A stretch of DNA of 64,000 nucleotides from Mesorhizobium erdmanii USDA 3471. GTDB taxonomy: Bacteria > Pseudomonadota > Alphaproteobacteria > Rhizobiales > Rhizobiaceae. The translations under genes and the position numbers were made by a program. The stretch's first letter is position 1. Every line of letters begins with the position of its first letter. The notes beneath the pieces are model-generated. The model made no database searches. It worked only from the letters and a program-made list of their open reading frames with translations, and was not told the origin of the DNA. The stretch spans positions 166,871 to 230,870 of the forward strand of contig NZ_AXAE01000014.1 of NCBI RefSeq assembly GCF_000472705.1, read 5' to 3'. Positions 36,858 to 46,616 of this stretch are shown one piece after another.

Positions 36858-38261
36858 TCAATGCCCAAACGCCAGCGACGGCGCGATTTTATCCCGCCGC
36901 AGCCAGCGCGCGAGAAGCAAAGCCGCCACCACGGCCAGCCCTATCGACAGGCCCATCCAGATGCCGACGCCGTGGAAGCCGAAATGGAAGGCGAGCAGCA
37001 CGCCGAGCGGCAGGCCGACGCCCCAATAGCCAATCGCGGCATAGATCATCGGCACCTTGGTGTCGTGCAGGCCGCGCAGCATGCCGGCGGCAACCGCCTG
37101 CGCGCCGTCGAAGATCTGGAAAAGTGCTGCAAAGACCAGGAACGACACGGCCAGCGCGATCACCCTGGCATTGGCCGGATTGGTGAGATCGATGAAGGCG
37201 CTGATCAGGAGATGCGGCCACAGGATCATCACCAGCCCCATCAGCGCCATGAACGAAACGCCGAGGACGAAGGCTGTCCAGCCGGCGCGCGACACGCCTT
37301 CCGGATTGCCGGCGCCATGCGCCAGCCCGACGCGCACCGTCACCGCCTGGTTGAGGCCGAGCGGCACCATGAACGAGATCGAGGCGATCTGGATGGCGAT
37401 CGCATGCGCGGCCAGCGAATCCGCGTCGATCAGGCCCATCAGCAGCGCCGCCGCGTTGAAGATCGTCACTTCGAAAGCGAGGATGCCGGCGATCGGCAGG
37501 CCGAGCCGCAGCAAGCCCTTGAAGCGTGGCCAGTCGGACCGCCAGAAGCGGCCGAACAGGCTGTAGCGCCGGAACTTCTTCTCCAGCATCACCACGGCGG
37601 CCATGCCTAGGAACATCAGCGTGCTGGACAGCGAGGTGGCAAGGCCCGAGCCGGCGATGCCCATGGCTGGGACACCGAGATTGCCGAACATGAACACCCA
37701 GTTGGCGAAAACGTTGAAAGCGACCGCGACGAACACGATGATCAGGGCCCAGCCCGGCCGCTCCAGCGCCGAGATGAACGAGCGCAGCACGATATAGCCA
37801 TAAAAGGGCAGCACCGCCCATTCGAGCCAGCGCAGATAGACGCCGGCCTGGTGCGCCAGCGCGGGCTCCTGGCCCATGGCCAGCAAAATGGCCTCGCCAT
37901 GCCACAGCACGAGCCAGATCGGGATCGAGATCAGGATCGCCAGCCACAGGCCCTGGCGCACGGTGCGACGCAGATCGCGCACGGAATGACGGCGGCGTCC
38001 GAGTTCGGTGGCGATCATCGGCGAGGTCGCCAGCATCAGGCCGAGGCCGAAGATCAGCGGCATGAAGTAGAGGTTGGCGCCAAGCGCGCCGCTGGCCAGC
38101 GTGTCCGGCCCGAGCCGGCCCATCATCATGACGTCGGTGGCCGTCATCGCGGTCTGGCCGAGATTGGTCAGCACCATCGGCCAGGCCAGCGCCAGCGTCG
38201 CCCTGATTTCCTGACGCCAAAGATTTTCCGGCGCGCGCGCGCCGGCTTCGATCGCAGACAT
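36858..38261 (-). CDS. MATE-family multidrug efflux transporter
   Basis: Twelve-helix Na+- or H+-coupled drug exporter of the NorM branch, 467 aa. Two related halves are seen: the N half begins [29 protein letters not shown], and the C half has the matching [27 protein letters not shown]. Conserved spots include [17 protein letters not shown] and the C-terminal half region [17 protein letters not shown]. The next gene upstream lies divergent (AraC, 38505). Substrates cannot be inferred. Confidence 0.92.
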   Translation of the reverse strand: MSAIEAGARAPENLWRQEIRATLALAWPMVLTNLGQTAMTATDVMMMGRLGPDTLASGALGANLYFMPLIFGLGLMLATSPMIATELGRRRHSVRDLRRTVRQGLWLAILISIPIWLVLWHGEAILLAMGQEPALAHQAGVYLRWLEWAVLPFYGYIVLRSFISALERPGWALIIVFVAVAFNVFANWVFMFGNLGVPAMGIAGSGLATSLSSTLMFLGMAAVVMLEKKFRRYSLFGRFWRSDWPRFKGLLRLGLPIAGILAFEVTIFNAAALLMGLIDADSLAAHAIAIQIASISFMVPLGLNQAVTVRVGLAHGAGNPEGVSRAGWTAFVLGVSFMALMGLVMILWPHLLISAFIDLTNPANARVIALAVSFLVFAALFQIFDGAQAVAAGMLRGLHDTKVPMIYAAIGYWGVGLPLGVLLAFHFGFHGVGIWMGLSIGLAVVAALLLARWLRRDKIAPSLAFGH

Positions 38262-38504
38262 TGTCCTGCTCTTTCAGAACACGGCGCATCGGGACCACGC
38301 CCGGAAGCCGTACAACAACGGCGCAAAATGGCGCCGTTTGCGTCGTCTATTGAACGAAATGCGACACGATGGCAAGGGAGGAGGCTCGGCCAGCGATTGA
38401 TCCAGCCCGTTCTAGGAGCGCCGTCGCCGCGTTCCCTTGCCGGCCGCGGGCTGATACGGATTGCCTTGGAGATCGGCAACCAGCGAACCCGCTGGGAGGA
38501 GTGG

Positions 38505-39422
38505 ATGGCGTTCAGACAGCGAAAAAACACGGCCGCGATCCCGCGCACGATGCCGGCCTTCGAACACATCGTCACCGAAGCCAGCGACAGTTTCCTGTGG
38601 CGCCTCGACGACTATCCCTGGGAACGCAATGTCTGGAATTTTCATCCGGAACACGAGATCCATCTGCTGAGGAAATCCTCCGGCGTCGTGCTGGTCGGCG
38701 ATCATATTGGCGAATTCGGCCCGGGCTACCTGACCATTGTCGGCGGCGGGTTGCCGCATGACTGGGTGACGGCGGTGCAGCCGGGCGAGCTGATCGAAGG
38801 CCGCGACATCGTCCTGCAATTCGATGCGCAGCGGCTGCTTGGCTCGGCCGGCCTGCTGCCGGAACTGCGCGAACTGGAGCCGTTCCTGGAGCGGTCGCTG
38901 CGCGGCATGGTCTTTCACGGAAGCACGGCGCTGGAAGGCGCCGACCTGATGGAGCGGATGGGAACGGTGCATGGGCTCGCCCGCCTCTGCCTGTTCCTCG
39001 AACTGGTCGGCCTGCTGGCCAGGACCGAAGAATACCAGCTCTTGTCGTCGCCGGATTTCTCGCCCGTTCTCGATGCCGCCTCCCTCGACATCATCCAGCG
39101 CACGCTGACCTATCTGTTCCAGCATTTTGCCGAGGATCTGAAGCTGCCCGACATGGCCGAACTCGCCGGAATGACGGAGAGCACATTCTCGCGCTTCTTC
39201 CAGAAGAACACCGGCAATTCCTTCAGCGACCATCTCGCCAAGCTCCGACTCTGGCAGGCCTGCAAGCTGCTTGCCGACACCGATGTCCCGATCACCGACA
39301 TCTGTTTCCAGGTCGGCTACATGAACATCTCAAACTTCAACCGGGCCTTCCTGCGCAAGCACAAGATGACGCCGTCCTCCTACCGCAAGCTGTCGCGGCA
39401 GAGGCTGACGCTGCGCGCATAA
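38505..39422 (+). CDS. AraC-family transcriptional regulator of the downstream polyol importer
   Basis: A 305-aa regulator with an N-terminal cupin-like sensing domain (NVWNFHPEHEIHLL near residue 40) and two C-terminal helix-turn-helix units. The first HTH is DLKLPDMAELAGMTESTFSRFF; the second reads DVPITDICFQVGYMNISNFN. The start at 38505 has GGGAGGA upstream; the longer open frame is excluded. It lies 241 bases before the importer genes on the same strand, the usual arrangement for a local activator of a sugar or polyol operon. Confidence 0.88.
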   Translation: MAFRQRKNTAAIPRTMPAFEHIVTEASDSFLWRLDDYPWERNVWNFHPEHEIHLLRKSSGVVLVGDHIGEFGPGYLTIVGGGLPHDWVTAVQPGELIEGRDIVLQFDAQRLLGSAGLLPELRELEPFLERSLRGMVFHGSTALEGADLMERMGTVHGLARLCLFLELVGLLARTEEYQLLSSPDFSPVLDAASLDIIQRTLTYLFQHFAEDLKLPDMAELAGMTESTFSRFFQKNTGNSFSDHLAKLRLWQACKLLADTDVPITDICFQVGYMNISNFNRAFLRKHKMTPSSYRKLSRQRLTLRA

Positions 39423-39460
39423 GCACGCCCTGAAATCAACGGCTTAGGCAGGATCGATAC

Positions 39461-39507
39461 TTGTGTGACGCAAGCCACCGCCGGTCGCGGCATTTTGCGC
39501 TGCACAA
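39461..39507. promoter_or_regulatory. Two matching palindromic sites upstream of the polyol importer
   Basis: CTTGTGTGACGCAAG (39461-39475) and TTGCGCTGCACAA (39495-39507) both fit the 13-base palindrome TTGYGYKRCRCAA, centres 33 bases apart (about three helical turns). They lie in the gap between the AraC gene and the binding-protein gene. Spacing on one helix face suggests paired binding of one regulator. Symmetric sites are more usual for LacI-type than AraC-type proteins, so the binder is open. Confidence 0.5.
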
Positions 39508-39663
39508 TGCATAAAAGTACAGGTTTGCTGCAACGGGGCTTCTAGCTTGGCCCGATTGAACTGCTCATTTTGGCGATGGGTGGCAGGTCGTTCGGATGAC
39601 GGTGAGGGTCGCATAGTCCGAGGACTTCCGCTTCCTGCGAGTGTTCCTGGAGGAGAAAAACCA

Positions 39664-40935
39664 ATGAAACCAATTCGGCTTGCTGCCAGCCTTGGCGCAG
39701 CTTTTATGCTTTCCGCTACCGTTTCCACCATCGCATTGGCGCAGGCGCCGGTCTGCTCGGCACCGGTCAAGGTGCTGGCGCAGCCACGCGATGGCCTGAC
39801 GCTTCTGGAGGACTCCAAGGCCGAGTTCCAGAAGCTCTCCGGCGCCAGCTTCCAGATCGACTATCTGAACGAGAACGACCGCCGGGCGAAATCGCGCGCC
39901 GATGCGTCCACCGTCGGCAATTACAACGTCTATTATGTCGACGAAGCCAATGTCGCTTTGTTCGCCTCGTCGAAATGGATCGTGCCGCTGACCGATTATT
40001 ATCCGGCTGACTATGACTATGCAGACTTCGATCCCGGCCGCCAGAAGGTTGCGACCTATGACGGCAAGGTCTGGTTCGCGCCACTCACCGGCGGCGGCGA
40101 CCTGATGGTCTACCGCAAGGACGTGCTGGAGGCCGCCGGCATCCAGCCGCCGAAGACGCTGGACGAGCTGATCGCCGACGTGCCGAAGCTGACCAATGCC
40201 GACAAGGGCATGTACGGCATCGCGCTGCGCGGCGCGCGCGGTTCGGGCGCCAACGTCTGGCGCTGGATGCCGTTCTTCAAGGCCTATGGCGGCAAGTGGT
40301 TCGATGGCGACAAGCCGGCTTTCAACTCCGAGGCCGCCGTCAAGGCGACCGAAACCTACCTCAAGCTGTTCAAGGATTCGGCCCCCGGTACGCAGACCGG
40401 CAGCTGGGATGAATCGACCGGCGCCTTCCTGTCGGGCCAGGTCGCCATCCTCGTCGAATCCACCCCGCTTTCGGGCATGGCGGTCGATCCGAAGACCTCG
40501 CAGGTGGTCGGCAAGATCGGCTTCCTGCCGCCGCCTTCGCCGCTGCCCGGCGGCGGCTACGGCCATGGCCTCGCCATTGCGGCGAAGGCCAATGCCGACG
40601 ACGCCTCGAAGAAATGCGCCGGCCTGTTCATCGCCTGGGCGACGTCGAAGGAAAACGAGAAGCGCCGGCTCGACGCCCACCAGTTCGGCGAGCTGAACCG
40701 CACCAGCATCCTGTCCAGCAAGGAATTCGCCGATATCTATGGCGCCGATCTCGGCCAGGCGCTGGCCGAAACCGGCAAGGTCACGGCGGTGAACTTCTGG
40801 CAGGATCCGCGCTGGCCCGATCTCGGCGACCGCTGGGGCATCATCCTCGAGGAACTGGTCACCGGCACCCGCACCGACATCAAGGGCGGCCTCAACGAGC
40901 TCGAGGCCTATGCCAACGATCTGGTGAAGAAATAG
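39664..40935 (+). CDS. Carbohydrate/polyol ABC transporter substrate-binding protein
   Basis: Extracellular solute-binding protein family 1, 423 aa. A Sec signal peptide spans residues ~1-27 (ASLGAAFMLSATVSTIALAQA). The mature protein has YLNENDRRAKSRADASTVGNYNVYYVDEANV and the aromatic-rich GGDLMVYRKDVLEAAGI typical for polyol/trehalose-type binders. GGAGG lies 7-9 bases before the ATG at 39664. It is the first gene of an operon with two permeases, a dehydrogenase and an ATPase. Confidence 0.9.
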   Translation: MKPIRLAASLGAAFMLSATVSTIALAQAPVCSAPVKVLAQPRDGLTLLEDSKAEFQKLSGASFQIDYLNENDRRAKSRADASTVGNYNVYYVDEANVALFASSKWIVPLTDYYPADYDYADFDPGRQKVATYDGKVWFAPLTGGGDLMVYRKDVLEAAGIQPPKTLDELIADVPKLTNADKGMYGIALRGARGSGANVWRWMPFFKAYGGKWFDGDKPAFNSEAAVKATETYLKLFKDSAPGTQTGSWDESTGAFLSGQVAILVESTPLSGMAVDPKTSQVVGKIGFLPPPSPLPGGGYGHGLAIAAKANADDASKKCAGLFIAWATSKENEKRRLDAHQFGELNRTSILSSKEFADIYGADLGQALAETGKVTAVNFWQDPRWPDLGDRWGIILEELVTGTRTDIKGGLNELEAYANDLVKK

Positions 40936-41092
40936 CCTATCCTCCCCCCGCGGCGCGCGGTCCACGGCATTCCAGCGAATGTCGGGACCTGTGCGCCGCG
41001 GGTCCCGTTATCGCCATCGCCGCTCAGGCCCGACATCGCATGAGAGAGCTCAGACATGTTCAACCGTTCGAGACGCAGCCAGGGATAGACAG

Positions 41093-41959
41093 ATGCCTCG
41101 ACGCTCTTCCTTGCCGGTCACCTTTGTCGTGCCGACCCTTGCCATCCTGCTTGTCCTGTCGATGGTGCCTACGCTCTACGCGATCGTCATCGCCTTGCAG
41201 AATCGCGAGTTGAGCGCGACGGCCTATTCCTGGGTCTGGTTTTCGAACTTTTTCGATCTGTTCTCCGACCGCCGCTTCCTCAACGCCGTCTGGGTGTCGG
41301 TGAAATGGGAGATCGTCACCGTGGTGGCGACCATGGTGGTGGCGGTCGGGCTCGGCGTGCTGATGTTCGAGGTCGCCGGCCCGCGCTTGCGTAACCTCTA
41401 CTGCCTGCTGTTCATCATTCCGGTGCTTTTGCCCCGCGTCTCGGCAGCCTTCGTCTGGAAGTTCGCCTACCATCCGCTCTACGGCATCGCCACCTATCCC
41501 TACCGCTTGCTCACCGGCGGGCTGATCTTCGATCCGTTGTCGAAGCCGGGAACGGCCTTGTTCGCCGTCGCGTCGGTCGACGTCTGGCAGTGGGGGCTGT
41601 TCTTCGCCGTCATCGTGCTGAAGCTGCTCGAAACCTTGCCGCCGCAGCCGATAGAGGCGGCTCGGCTCGACCACGCCAAACGCTGGCAGATCCACGCCTA
41701 TGTCACCTTGCCGATGCTGAAGGCGCCGTTGATCAGCCTGATGTTCGTCAAGATGATCGAATCGCTGCGCTCCTTCGACCTGATCTATGTCATGACCCGA
41801 GGCGGCCCCGGCGTCGCCACCGAGACGCTCGACATGTATGCCTTCTCGCAAGGCTTCATCGAGTCCGGCAAGGTCTCCTACGCCTCGGCCATGGCGGTGC
41901 TGATGATGATCGCTACGGTCATAACCTTCACCATGCTGTGGAAGCGGGTGCAGGCATGA
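41093..41959 (+). CDS. Carbohydrate ABC transporter permease (MalF/UgpA type)
   Basis: Inner-membrane permease, 288 aa, about six membrane segments. The ATPase-contact EAA loop is EAARLDHAKRWQIHAYVTLP, followed by the MalF-type ESLRSFDLIYVMTRGGPG. The start at 41093 (MPRRSSLPVTF) removes 38 implausible residues of the longer frame. It overlaps the second permease by ATGA. Confidence 0.9.
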   Translation: MPRRSSLPVTFVVPTLAILLVLSMVPTLYAIVIALQNRELSATAYSWVWFSNFFDLFSDRRFLNAVWVSVKWEIVTVVATMVVAVGLGVLMFEVAGPRLRNLYCLLFIIPVLLPRVSAAFVWKFAYHPLYGIATYPYRLLTGGLIFDPLSKPGTALFAVASVDVWQWGLFFAVIVLKLLETLPPQPIEAARLDHAKRWQIHAYVTLPMLKAPLISLMFVKMIESLRSFDLIYVMTRGGPGVATETLDMYAFSQGFIESGKVSYASAMAVLMMIATVITFTMLWKRVQA

Positions 41960-42768
41960 GGCCCGGTAGATTGATCGGCCGGATCGTGCTGGCCTTTGCA
42001 GGCTTCATGGCCGTGTTCCCGCTGCTGTGGACGGCACTCAATGCGTTGAAGAACAATGTCGACATCATCACCCGCGTACCACGCCTGGTGTTCACGCCGA
42101 CATTGGCCAACATCAGCTATATTATCGGCCGCGACAGCGTGCTCACCGGGCTCTACAACTCGGTCGTCGCCTGTGGCTCGGCCGTGCTGATCGGTGTCGT
42201 GCTCGGCCTGCCCGCGGCTTACGCGGTGGCGCGCTATCCCAACCGGTGGGCCGGCGACATCCAGTTCTTCGTCCTGTCGCTGCGGTTCCTGCCGCCGGTG
42301 GCGGTGGCCATCCCGCTGATGGTGATCTGGCTGCAGGTCGGCCTCTACGATACTTTGCCGGCGCTGATCATCACCTATTCGCTGCTCACCATCTCGGTGA
42401 TTATGTGGCTCGCCATCCCCGCCTTCCAGGGGGTGCCGAAGGAAATCGAGGAAGCCGCCTTCGTCGACGGCTACGGCGCCTATTCGGTGTTCTGGCGCAT
42501 CGCGCTGCCCGTGGCCGCCCGCTCCCTGGCCGGGGCGGTCGCCTTCAGCTTCGTGCTGGTTTGGAACGAATTCCTGATCGCGCTGATGCTGTCGAGTTCG
42601 AACGCCAAGACCTTGCCGATCGTCGCTTCCGAACTCTCCCAGCAAGGCATGAATGTGCCCTGGGGGATCCTGAATGCCTCGGTCGTACTGCTGTCGCTGC
42701 CGCCGCTGCTGTTCCTCGGCGTGCTGAGCGGCTTCCTGAATTCCGTTTTCCGGCAAAAAAAGACTTGA
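41956..42768 (+). CDS. Carbohydrate ABC transporter permease (MalG/UgpE type)
   Basis: Partner permease, 270 aa. The EAA loop reads EEAAFVDGYGAYSVFWRIALP, and WNEFLIALML near residue 200 is the MalG-type signature. It starts inside the first permease's stop codon (ATGA at 41956), which excludes the longer open frame beginning at 41590. It is followed 15 bases later by the dehydrogenase gene. Confidence 0.9.
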   Translation: MRPGRLIGRIVLAFAGFMAVFPLLWTALNALKNNVDIITRVPRLVFTPTLANISYIIGRDSVLTGLYNSVVACGSAVLIGVVLGLPAAYAVARYPNRWAGDIQFFVLSLRFLPPVAVAIPLMVIWLQVGLYDTLPALIITYSLLTISVIMWLAIPAFQGVPKEIEEAAFVDGYGAYSVFWRIALPVAARSLAGAVAFSFVLVWNEFLIALMLSSSNAKTLPIVASELSQQGMNVPWGILNASVVLLSLPPLLFLGVLSGFLNSVFRQKKT

Positions 42769-42783
42769 TGCGAGGATTTCCCA

Positions 42784-43830
42784 ATGCGGGCACTGGTGCT
42801 TGAGAAAAAAGGCGAACTATCGATGCGCGAAATCGCCCTGCCACTCGATGTCGGGCCGGACGATGTCAAAATCGCCATCCACACGGTCGGCGTCTGCGGC
42901 AGCGATGTGCACTATTACACGCATGGCGCCATCGGCAGCTATGTCGTGCGCGCGCCGATGGTGCTCGGCCACGAAGCCGCCGGGACAATTGTCGAGACCG
43001 GCGCCAATGTCTCGACGTTCAAGGTCGGCGACCGCGTCTGCATGGAGCCGGGCGTGCCGAACCTGTCGTCGCGCGCGACCAAGCTCGGCATCTACAATGT
43101 CGACCCTGATGTCTCCTTCTGGGCGACGCCGCCGGTGCATGGCGTGCTCGCGCCGTACGCGGTTCACCCCGCCGCCTTCACCTACAAGCTGCCGGACAAT
43201 GTCTCCTTCGCCGAGGGCGCGATGGTCGAGCCCTTTGCCGTCGGCATGCAGGCGGCAAGCCGTGCCCGCATCGTTCCTGGCGATGTCGCCGTCGTTGTCG
43301 GCTGTGGCCCGATCGGCATCATGATCGCGCTTGCAGCCCTTGCCGGCGGCTGTTCGAAAGTGCTGATTTCCGATTTTTCCGCGCCCAAGCTGAAGATCGC
43401 CGCGCAATATGCCGGCATCATGCCCGTCAACATCGGCGAGCAGTCGCTGGTCGACGCCGTCGCTGCCGCGACCGACAATTGGGGCGCCGACATCGTCTTC
43501 GAGGCCAGCGGCAGCCCCAAGGCCTTCGCCGATCTGTTCGATGTCGTGCGGCCGGGCGGCGCGGTGGTGCTGGTCGGGCTGCCGGTGGAGCCGGTGGCCC
43601 TCAACGTGCCGGCGGCGATCTCGAAAGAGGTGCGCATCGAGACGGTGTTCCGCTACGCAAACATCTTCGACCGCGCCCTGCAATTGATCGCCTCCGGCAA
43701 GGTCGACCTCAAGCCGCTGATCACCGGCACCTATGATTTCGCCGACAGCATCAAGGCCTTCGAGCGAGCCGCCCAAGGCAACCCGCAAGACGTCAAGCTG
43801 CAGATCCTGCTCACCGGCGAGAAGGGCTGA
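42784..43830 (+). CDS. Zinc-type medium-chain dehydrogenase (sorbitol/xylitol dehydrogenase-like)
   Basis: NAD(P)-dependent polyol dehydrogenase, 348 aa. Catalytic zinc ligands are Cys38 ([10 protein letters not shown]), His63 and Glu64 (LGHEAAG) with a further Glu in [10 protein letters not shown]. The Rossmann motif is [11 protein letters not shown]. The loop after MEPGVP lacks the four structural-zinc cysteines of alcohol dehydrogenases, a feature of the sorbitol dehydrogenase group. Position between the permeases and the ATPase suggests it oxidises the imported polyol. Exact polyol unknown. Confidence 0.87.
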   Translation: MRALVLEKKGELSMREIALPLDVGPDDVKIAIHTVGVCGSDVHYYTHGAIGSYVVRAPMVLGHEAAGTIVETGANVSTFKVGDRVCMEPGVPNLSSRATKLGIYNVDPDVSFWATPPVHGVLAPYAVHPAAFTYKLPDNVSFAEGAMVEPFAVGMQAASRARIVPGDVAVVVGCGPIGIMIALAALAGGCSKVLISDFSAPKLKIAAQYAGIMPVNIGEQSLVDAVAAATDNWGADIVFEASGSPKAFADLFDVVRPGGAVVLVGLPVEPVALNVPAAISKEVRIETVFRYANIFDRALQLIASGKVDLKPLITGTYDFADSIKAFERAAQGNPQDVKLQILLTGEKG

Positions 43831-43832
43831 CC

Positions 43833-44918
43833 ATGTCCGCGATCACCTGCTCCCATGTCGATAAAGCTTATGGCGCCACATCGGTCATCCGCGACCTCAA
43901 CCTCTCGATAGAAGAGCACGAGTTCGTCGTCTTTCTCGGCCCGTCCGGTTGCGGCAAGTCGACCTTGCTGCGCATGCTGGCGGGGCTGGAGGATATCAGC
44001 GGCGGCGAGGTCTCCATCGGCGGCAAGGTGGTCAACGATCTCGATCCGGGCGATCGCGGCATCGCCATGGTGTTCCAGAACTATGCGCTCTATCCGCACA
44101 TGACGATCTTCGACAACATCGCCTTCGGGCTGCGGCGGCAGAAGGTGCCGGCGGCCGAAATCCGCAAGCGGGTCGAAGCGGTGTCGAGGACGCTCGGCCT
44201 GGAGCCCTATCTCGGCCGCAAGCCGGCCGAGCTTTCCGGTGGCCAGCAGCAGCGCGTGGCGATTGCCCGCGCCATGATCAAGACGCCAAAAGTGTTCCTG
44301 TTCGACGAGCCGCTGTCCAATCTCGACGCCAAGCTGCGCAACCACATGCGCGTCGAGATCGCGCGCCTGCACCAGTCGCTGAAGACCACCACCGTCTACG
44401 TCACCCATGACCAGTTGGAGGCGATGACGCTCGCCGACCGCATCGTACTGCTCAAGGAGGGCGTCATCGAGCAGGTCGGCTCGCCGGCCGAAATCTACCG
44501 GCGGCCCGGCAACATGTTCGTCGCCGGCTTCATCGGCACGCCCAACATGAATTTCATCGAGGTGACGGTCGGCCGCTCAGGCAATGGCTGGACGTTGACC
44601 GGAGCCGGAACGGTCCTTTCCATAGGCGGCTCGGCATTTCATCTCCAGCATGGCGACCGCGCCGTGCTCGGCATCCGGCCTCCCGACTTGAAAACCGCCG
44701 ATGCCGGCACTGCCGGCATATTGCAAGGCACGGCCGATCTCATCGAATTCCACGGCAATGATGCGCTCGTGACATTCGCCTCCGGCGGCAAGGAGATCAG
44801 TGCGCTGGTTCCGGCACGCGAATGCCCGGTGTTGCACGCCCCTGTCCGCTACACCTTCGAGGAAGACAGCATCCATCTGTTCGACGCGACGTCGGGCGCG
44901 TCCCTGCGCAAGCAATAG
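43833..44918 (+). CDS. Carbohydrate ABC transporter ATP-binding protein (UgpC/MalK type)
   Basis: Importer ATPase, 361 aa. Walker A is GPSGCGKST, the Q-loop is [13 protein letters not shown], the signature is LSGGQQQRVAIARAM, Walker B is [12 protein letters not shown] and the H-loop is VYVTHDQ. From about residue 235 a C-terminal regulatory OB (TOBE) domain follows (VLGIRPPDLKT). It starts 2 bases after the dehydrogenase stop and closes the operon. Downstream is the palindromic repeat that separates it from the opposing kinase gene. Confidence 0.92.
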   Translation: MSAITCSHVDKAYGATSVIRDLNLSIEEHEFVVFLGPSGCGKSTLLRMLAGLEDISGGEVSIGGKVVNDLDPGDRGIAMVFQNYALYPHMTIFDNIAFGLRRQKVPAAEIRKRVEAVSRTLGLEPYLGRKPAELSGGQQQRVAIARAMIKTPKVFLFDEPLSNLDAKLRNHMRVEIARLHQSLKTTTVYVTHDQLEAMTLADRIVLLKEGVIEQVGSPAEIYRRPGNMFVAGFIGTPNMNFIEVTVGRSGNGWTLTGAGTVLSIGGSAFHLQHGDRAVLGIRPPDLKTADAGTAGILQGTADLIEFHGNDALVTFASGGKEISALVPARECPVLHAPVRYTFEEDSIHLFDATSGASLRKQ

Positions 44919-44940
44919 CGGAAAGGCCTCGAGCAATCCC

Positions 44941-45033
44941 AGGAAAAGTGTGAAACGGTTTTCCGTCCGGAATTGCGTCAGAACAAAGAGGTAGAGCGGC
45001 TCGCCGTTTCCGTGAAACGGTGAACTGCTCTAC
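44941..45033. repeat. Rhizobial palindromic intergenic repeat at the junction of two convergent operons
   Basis: Two hairpins in tandem: GGAAAA/TTTTCC (about 44942-44963), then a long stem 44991-45010/45014-45033 with 17 Watson-Crick pairs, two G-T pairs and one mismatch around a CGT loop. The sequence resembles a short dispersed repeat I recall from Mesorhizobium genomes. Its right arm contains the kinase stop codon (45030-45032). It could terminate both converging transcripts. Confidence 0.65.
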
Positions 45034-46616
45034 CGGATCGCGTCGAGCGCCTGCCGCTGCCGGTGCATCTCCAGGAAAATTCGGTAGTCGCGATCGAAGC
45101 GGGCGCCGGCGGCCGGGTTGGCGGTGCGCGACTTGCCGCCTTGCTGCATGGCGAGGCAGGCGGCGTTGAGGTCGGGGAAAAGCCCGGCGGCGGTCGCCGC
45201 GACCATCCCGGTGCCGAGCAGCACCGCCTCGTCGGCCAGCGGCTCGACCACCGTGCAGCCGGTGGCGTCGGCGTAGAGTTCCATCAGCAGCGGGTTCTTG
45301 GTGTGCCCACCGGTGACGTGCAGCGTGTCGATCAGGTAGCCGTTTTCGTTCAGCGCCTCCAGCACATGGCGCACGCCGAGTGCGATGCCGACGGCGGTGC
45401 GCCAGTAAAGCTTGCACAGGCTGTCGAAGGAGGAATCCAGCGTCAGCCCGCTGACCACGCCGACGGCGTGCGGGTCGGCGAGCGGCGAGCGGTTGCCGTG
45501 AAAATCAGGCAGCACATGCAGTCGGGCGGCGAGGGCTTCGCCCTCGGCGGCACGCAGTTCGGCCACACGCCCGGCGATTTTTGCATGCATGGCGGCATCC
45601 GGCTCGCCGCCGGCACCGTGCCAGCGGATGATGTGGTCGAGCAGGGCGCCGGTGGCCGACTGGCCACCTTCCGACAGCCACAGCTTCGGCAGCGCCGCGC
45701 CGTAATAGGGGCCCCAGACGCCGGCGAAAGGCTGCGGGTCGGGCGACATCGCCATGACGCAACTAGATGTCCCGGCAATCAGCGCCAGATGCCGTCCGAT
45801 GTCCTGCTCGTCGCCGGCAAAGCCGCCGAGCACGCCGAGCGCGCCGGCATAGGCATCAATGACCCCGGCGCCGACCCGGCAGTTTTCGCTCAGGCCGAGA
45901 TCGGCTGCGGCTTGAGCTGTCAGCGGACCGATGTCGGCGCCGACCGGACTGGCCCGCTCCGGCAAATTGCCATGCTCGAAGAGATCGTCGAGGCCGACGA
46001 TCTCGAAGAAATCGCGCTGCCAGGCACTGTCCTCATGCGCCAGATAGGTCCATTTGGCAGTCAGCGTGCATTGCGAGCGCGCCAATGAGCCGGTCGCCTG
46101 CCAGGTCAGGAAATCGGCAAGGTCGAATAGATAGCCGGCTTCATTCCATGTCTTGCGCAGGTTGCGCTTCAGCCACATGAGCTTCGGCGTCGCCATCTCC
46201 GGTGACATGACGCCGCCAATATAGTTGAGCACCTCATGGCCGCTCGCCGTGCATTCGTCGGCTTCGGCGATGGCGCGGTGGTCGAGCCAGACGATGGTGT
46301 CCCAGCGCTTGTCGCCTGACGTCGAAACGCTGAGCTGATCGCCCTGCCGGTCGCGCACCACCAGCGAGCAGGTGGCATCAAAGGAGATGCCGACAATATC
46401 CTGCGCCGCGACGCCGGCTTTTTCGCGCGCGGCGCGCACGGCGGCGCAGACAGCCGACCAGATATCGCGCGAATCATGCTCGGCATGATCGGGCTTTGGC
46501 TGGTTCATGGCTATCGGCCGATCGGCACGGCCGAGCAAGGTACCACTGGCGTCGAGGATGCCCGCGCGAGCGCTCCCGGTGCCGACATCGACCGCGCAAA
46601 CAAACTGTTTCGTCAA
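45030..46616 (-). CDS. FGGY-family carbohydrate (ribulose-type) kinase
   Basis: Phosphorylates a keto-sugar, probably D-ribulose or D-xylulose, with ATP; 528 aa. The N-terminal actin-like fold shows FVCAVDVGTGSARAGILD, and DATCSLVV near residue 80 is the D-ribulokinase (YDR109C) variant. The C-terminal nucleotide-binding part has HVTGGHTKNPLLMELYADATG. The start is an unusual TTG at 46616 that overlaps the upstream HAD stop by TTGA. It is the last gene of the smo/mtl operon, and its stop codon lies inside a palindromic repeat. Confidence 0.88.
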   Translation of the reverse strand: MTKQFVCAVDVGTGSARAGILDASGTLLGRADRPIAMNQPKPDHAEHDSRDIWSAVCAAVRAAREKAGVAAQDIVGISFDATCSLVVRDRQGDQLSVSTSGDKRWDTIVWLDHRAIAEADECTASGHEVLNYIGGVMSPEMATPKLMWLKRNLRKTWNEAGYLFDLADFLTWQATGSLARSQCTLTAKWTYLAHEDSAWQRDFFEIVGLDDLFEHGNLPERASPVGADIGPLTAQAAADLGLSENCRVGAGVIDAYAGALGVLGGFAGDEQDIGRHLALIAGTSSCVMAMSPDPQPFAGVWGPYYGAALPKLWLSEGGQSATGALLDHIIRWHGAGGEPDAAMHAKIAGRVAELRAAEGEALAARLHVLPDFHGNRSPLADPHAVGVVSGLTLDSSFDSLCKLYWRTAVGIALGVRHVLEALNENGYLIDTLHVTGGHTKNPLLMELYADATGCTVVEPLADEAVLLGTGMVAATAAGLFPDLNAACLAMQQGGKSRTANPAAGARFDRDYRIFLEMHRQRQALDAIR

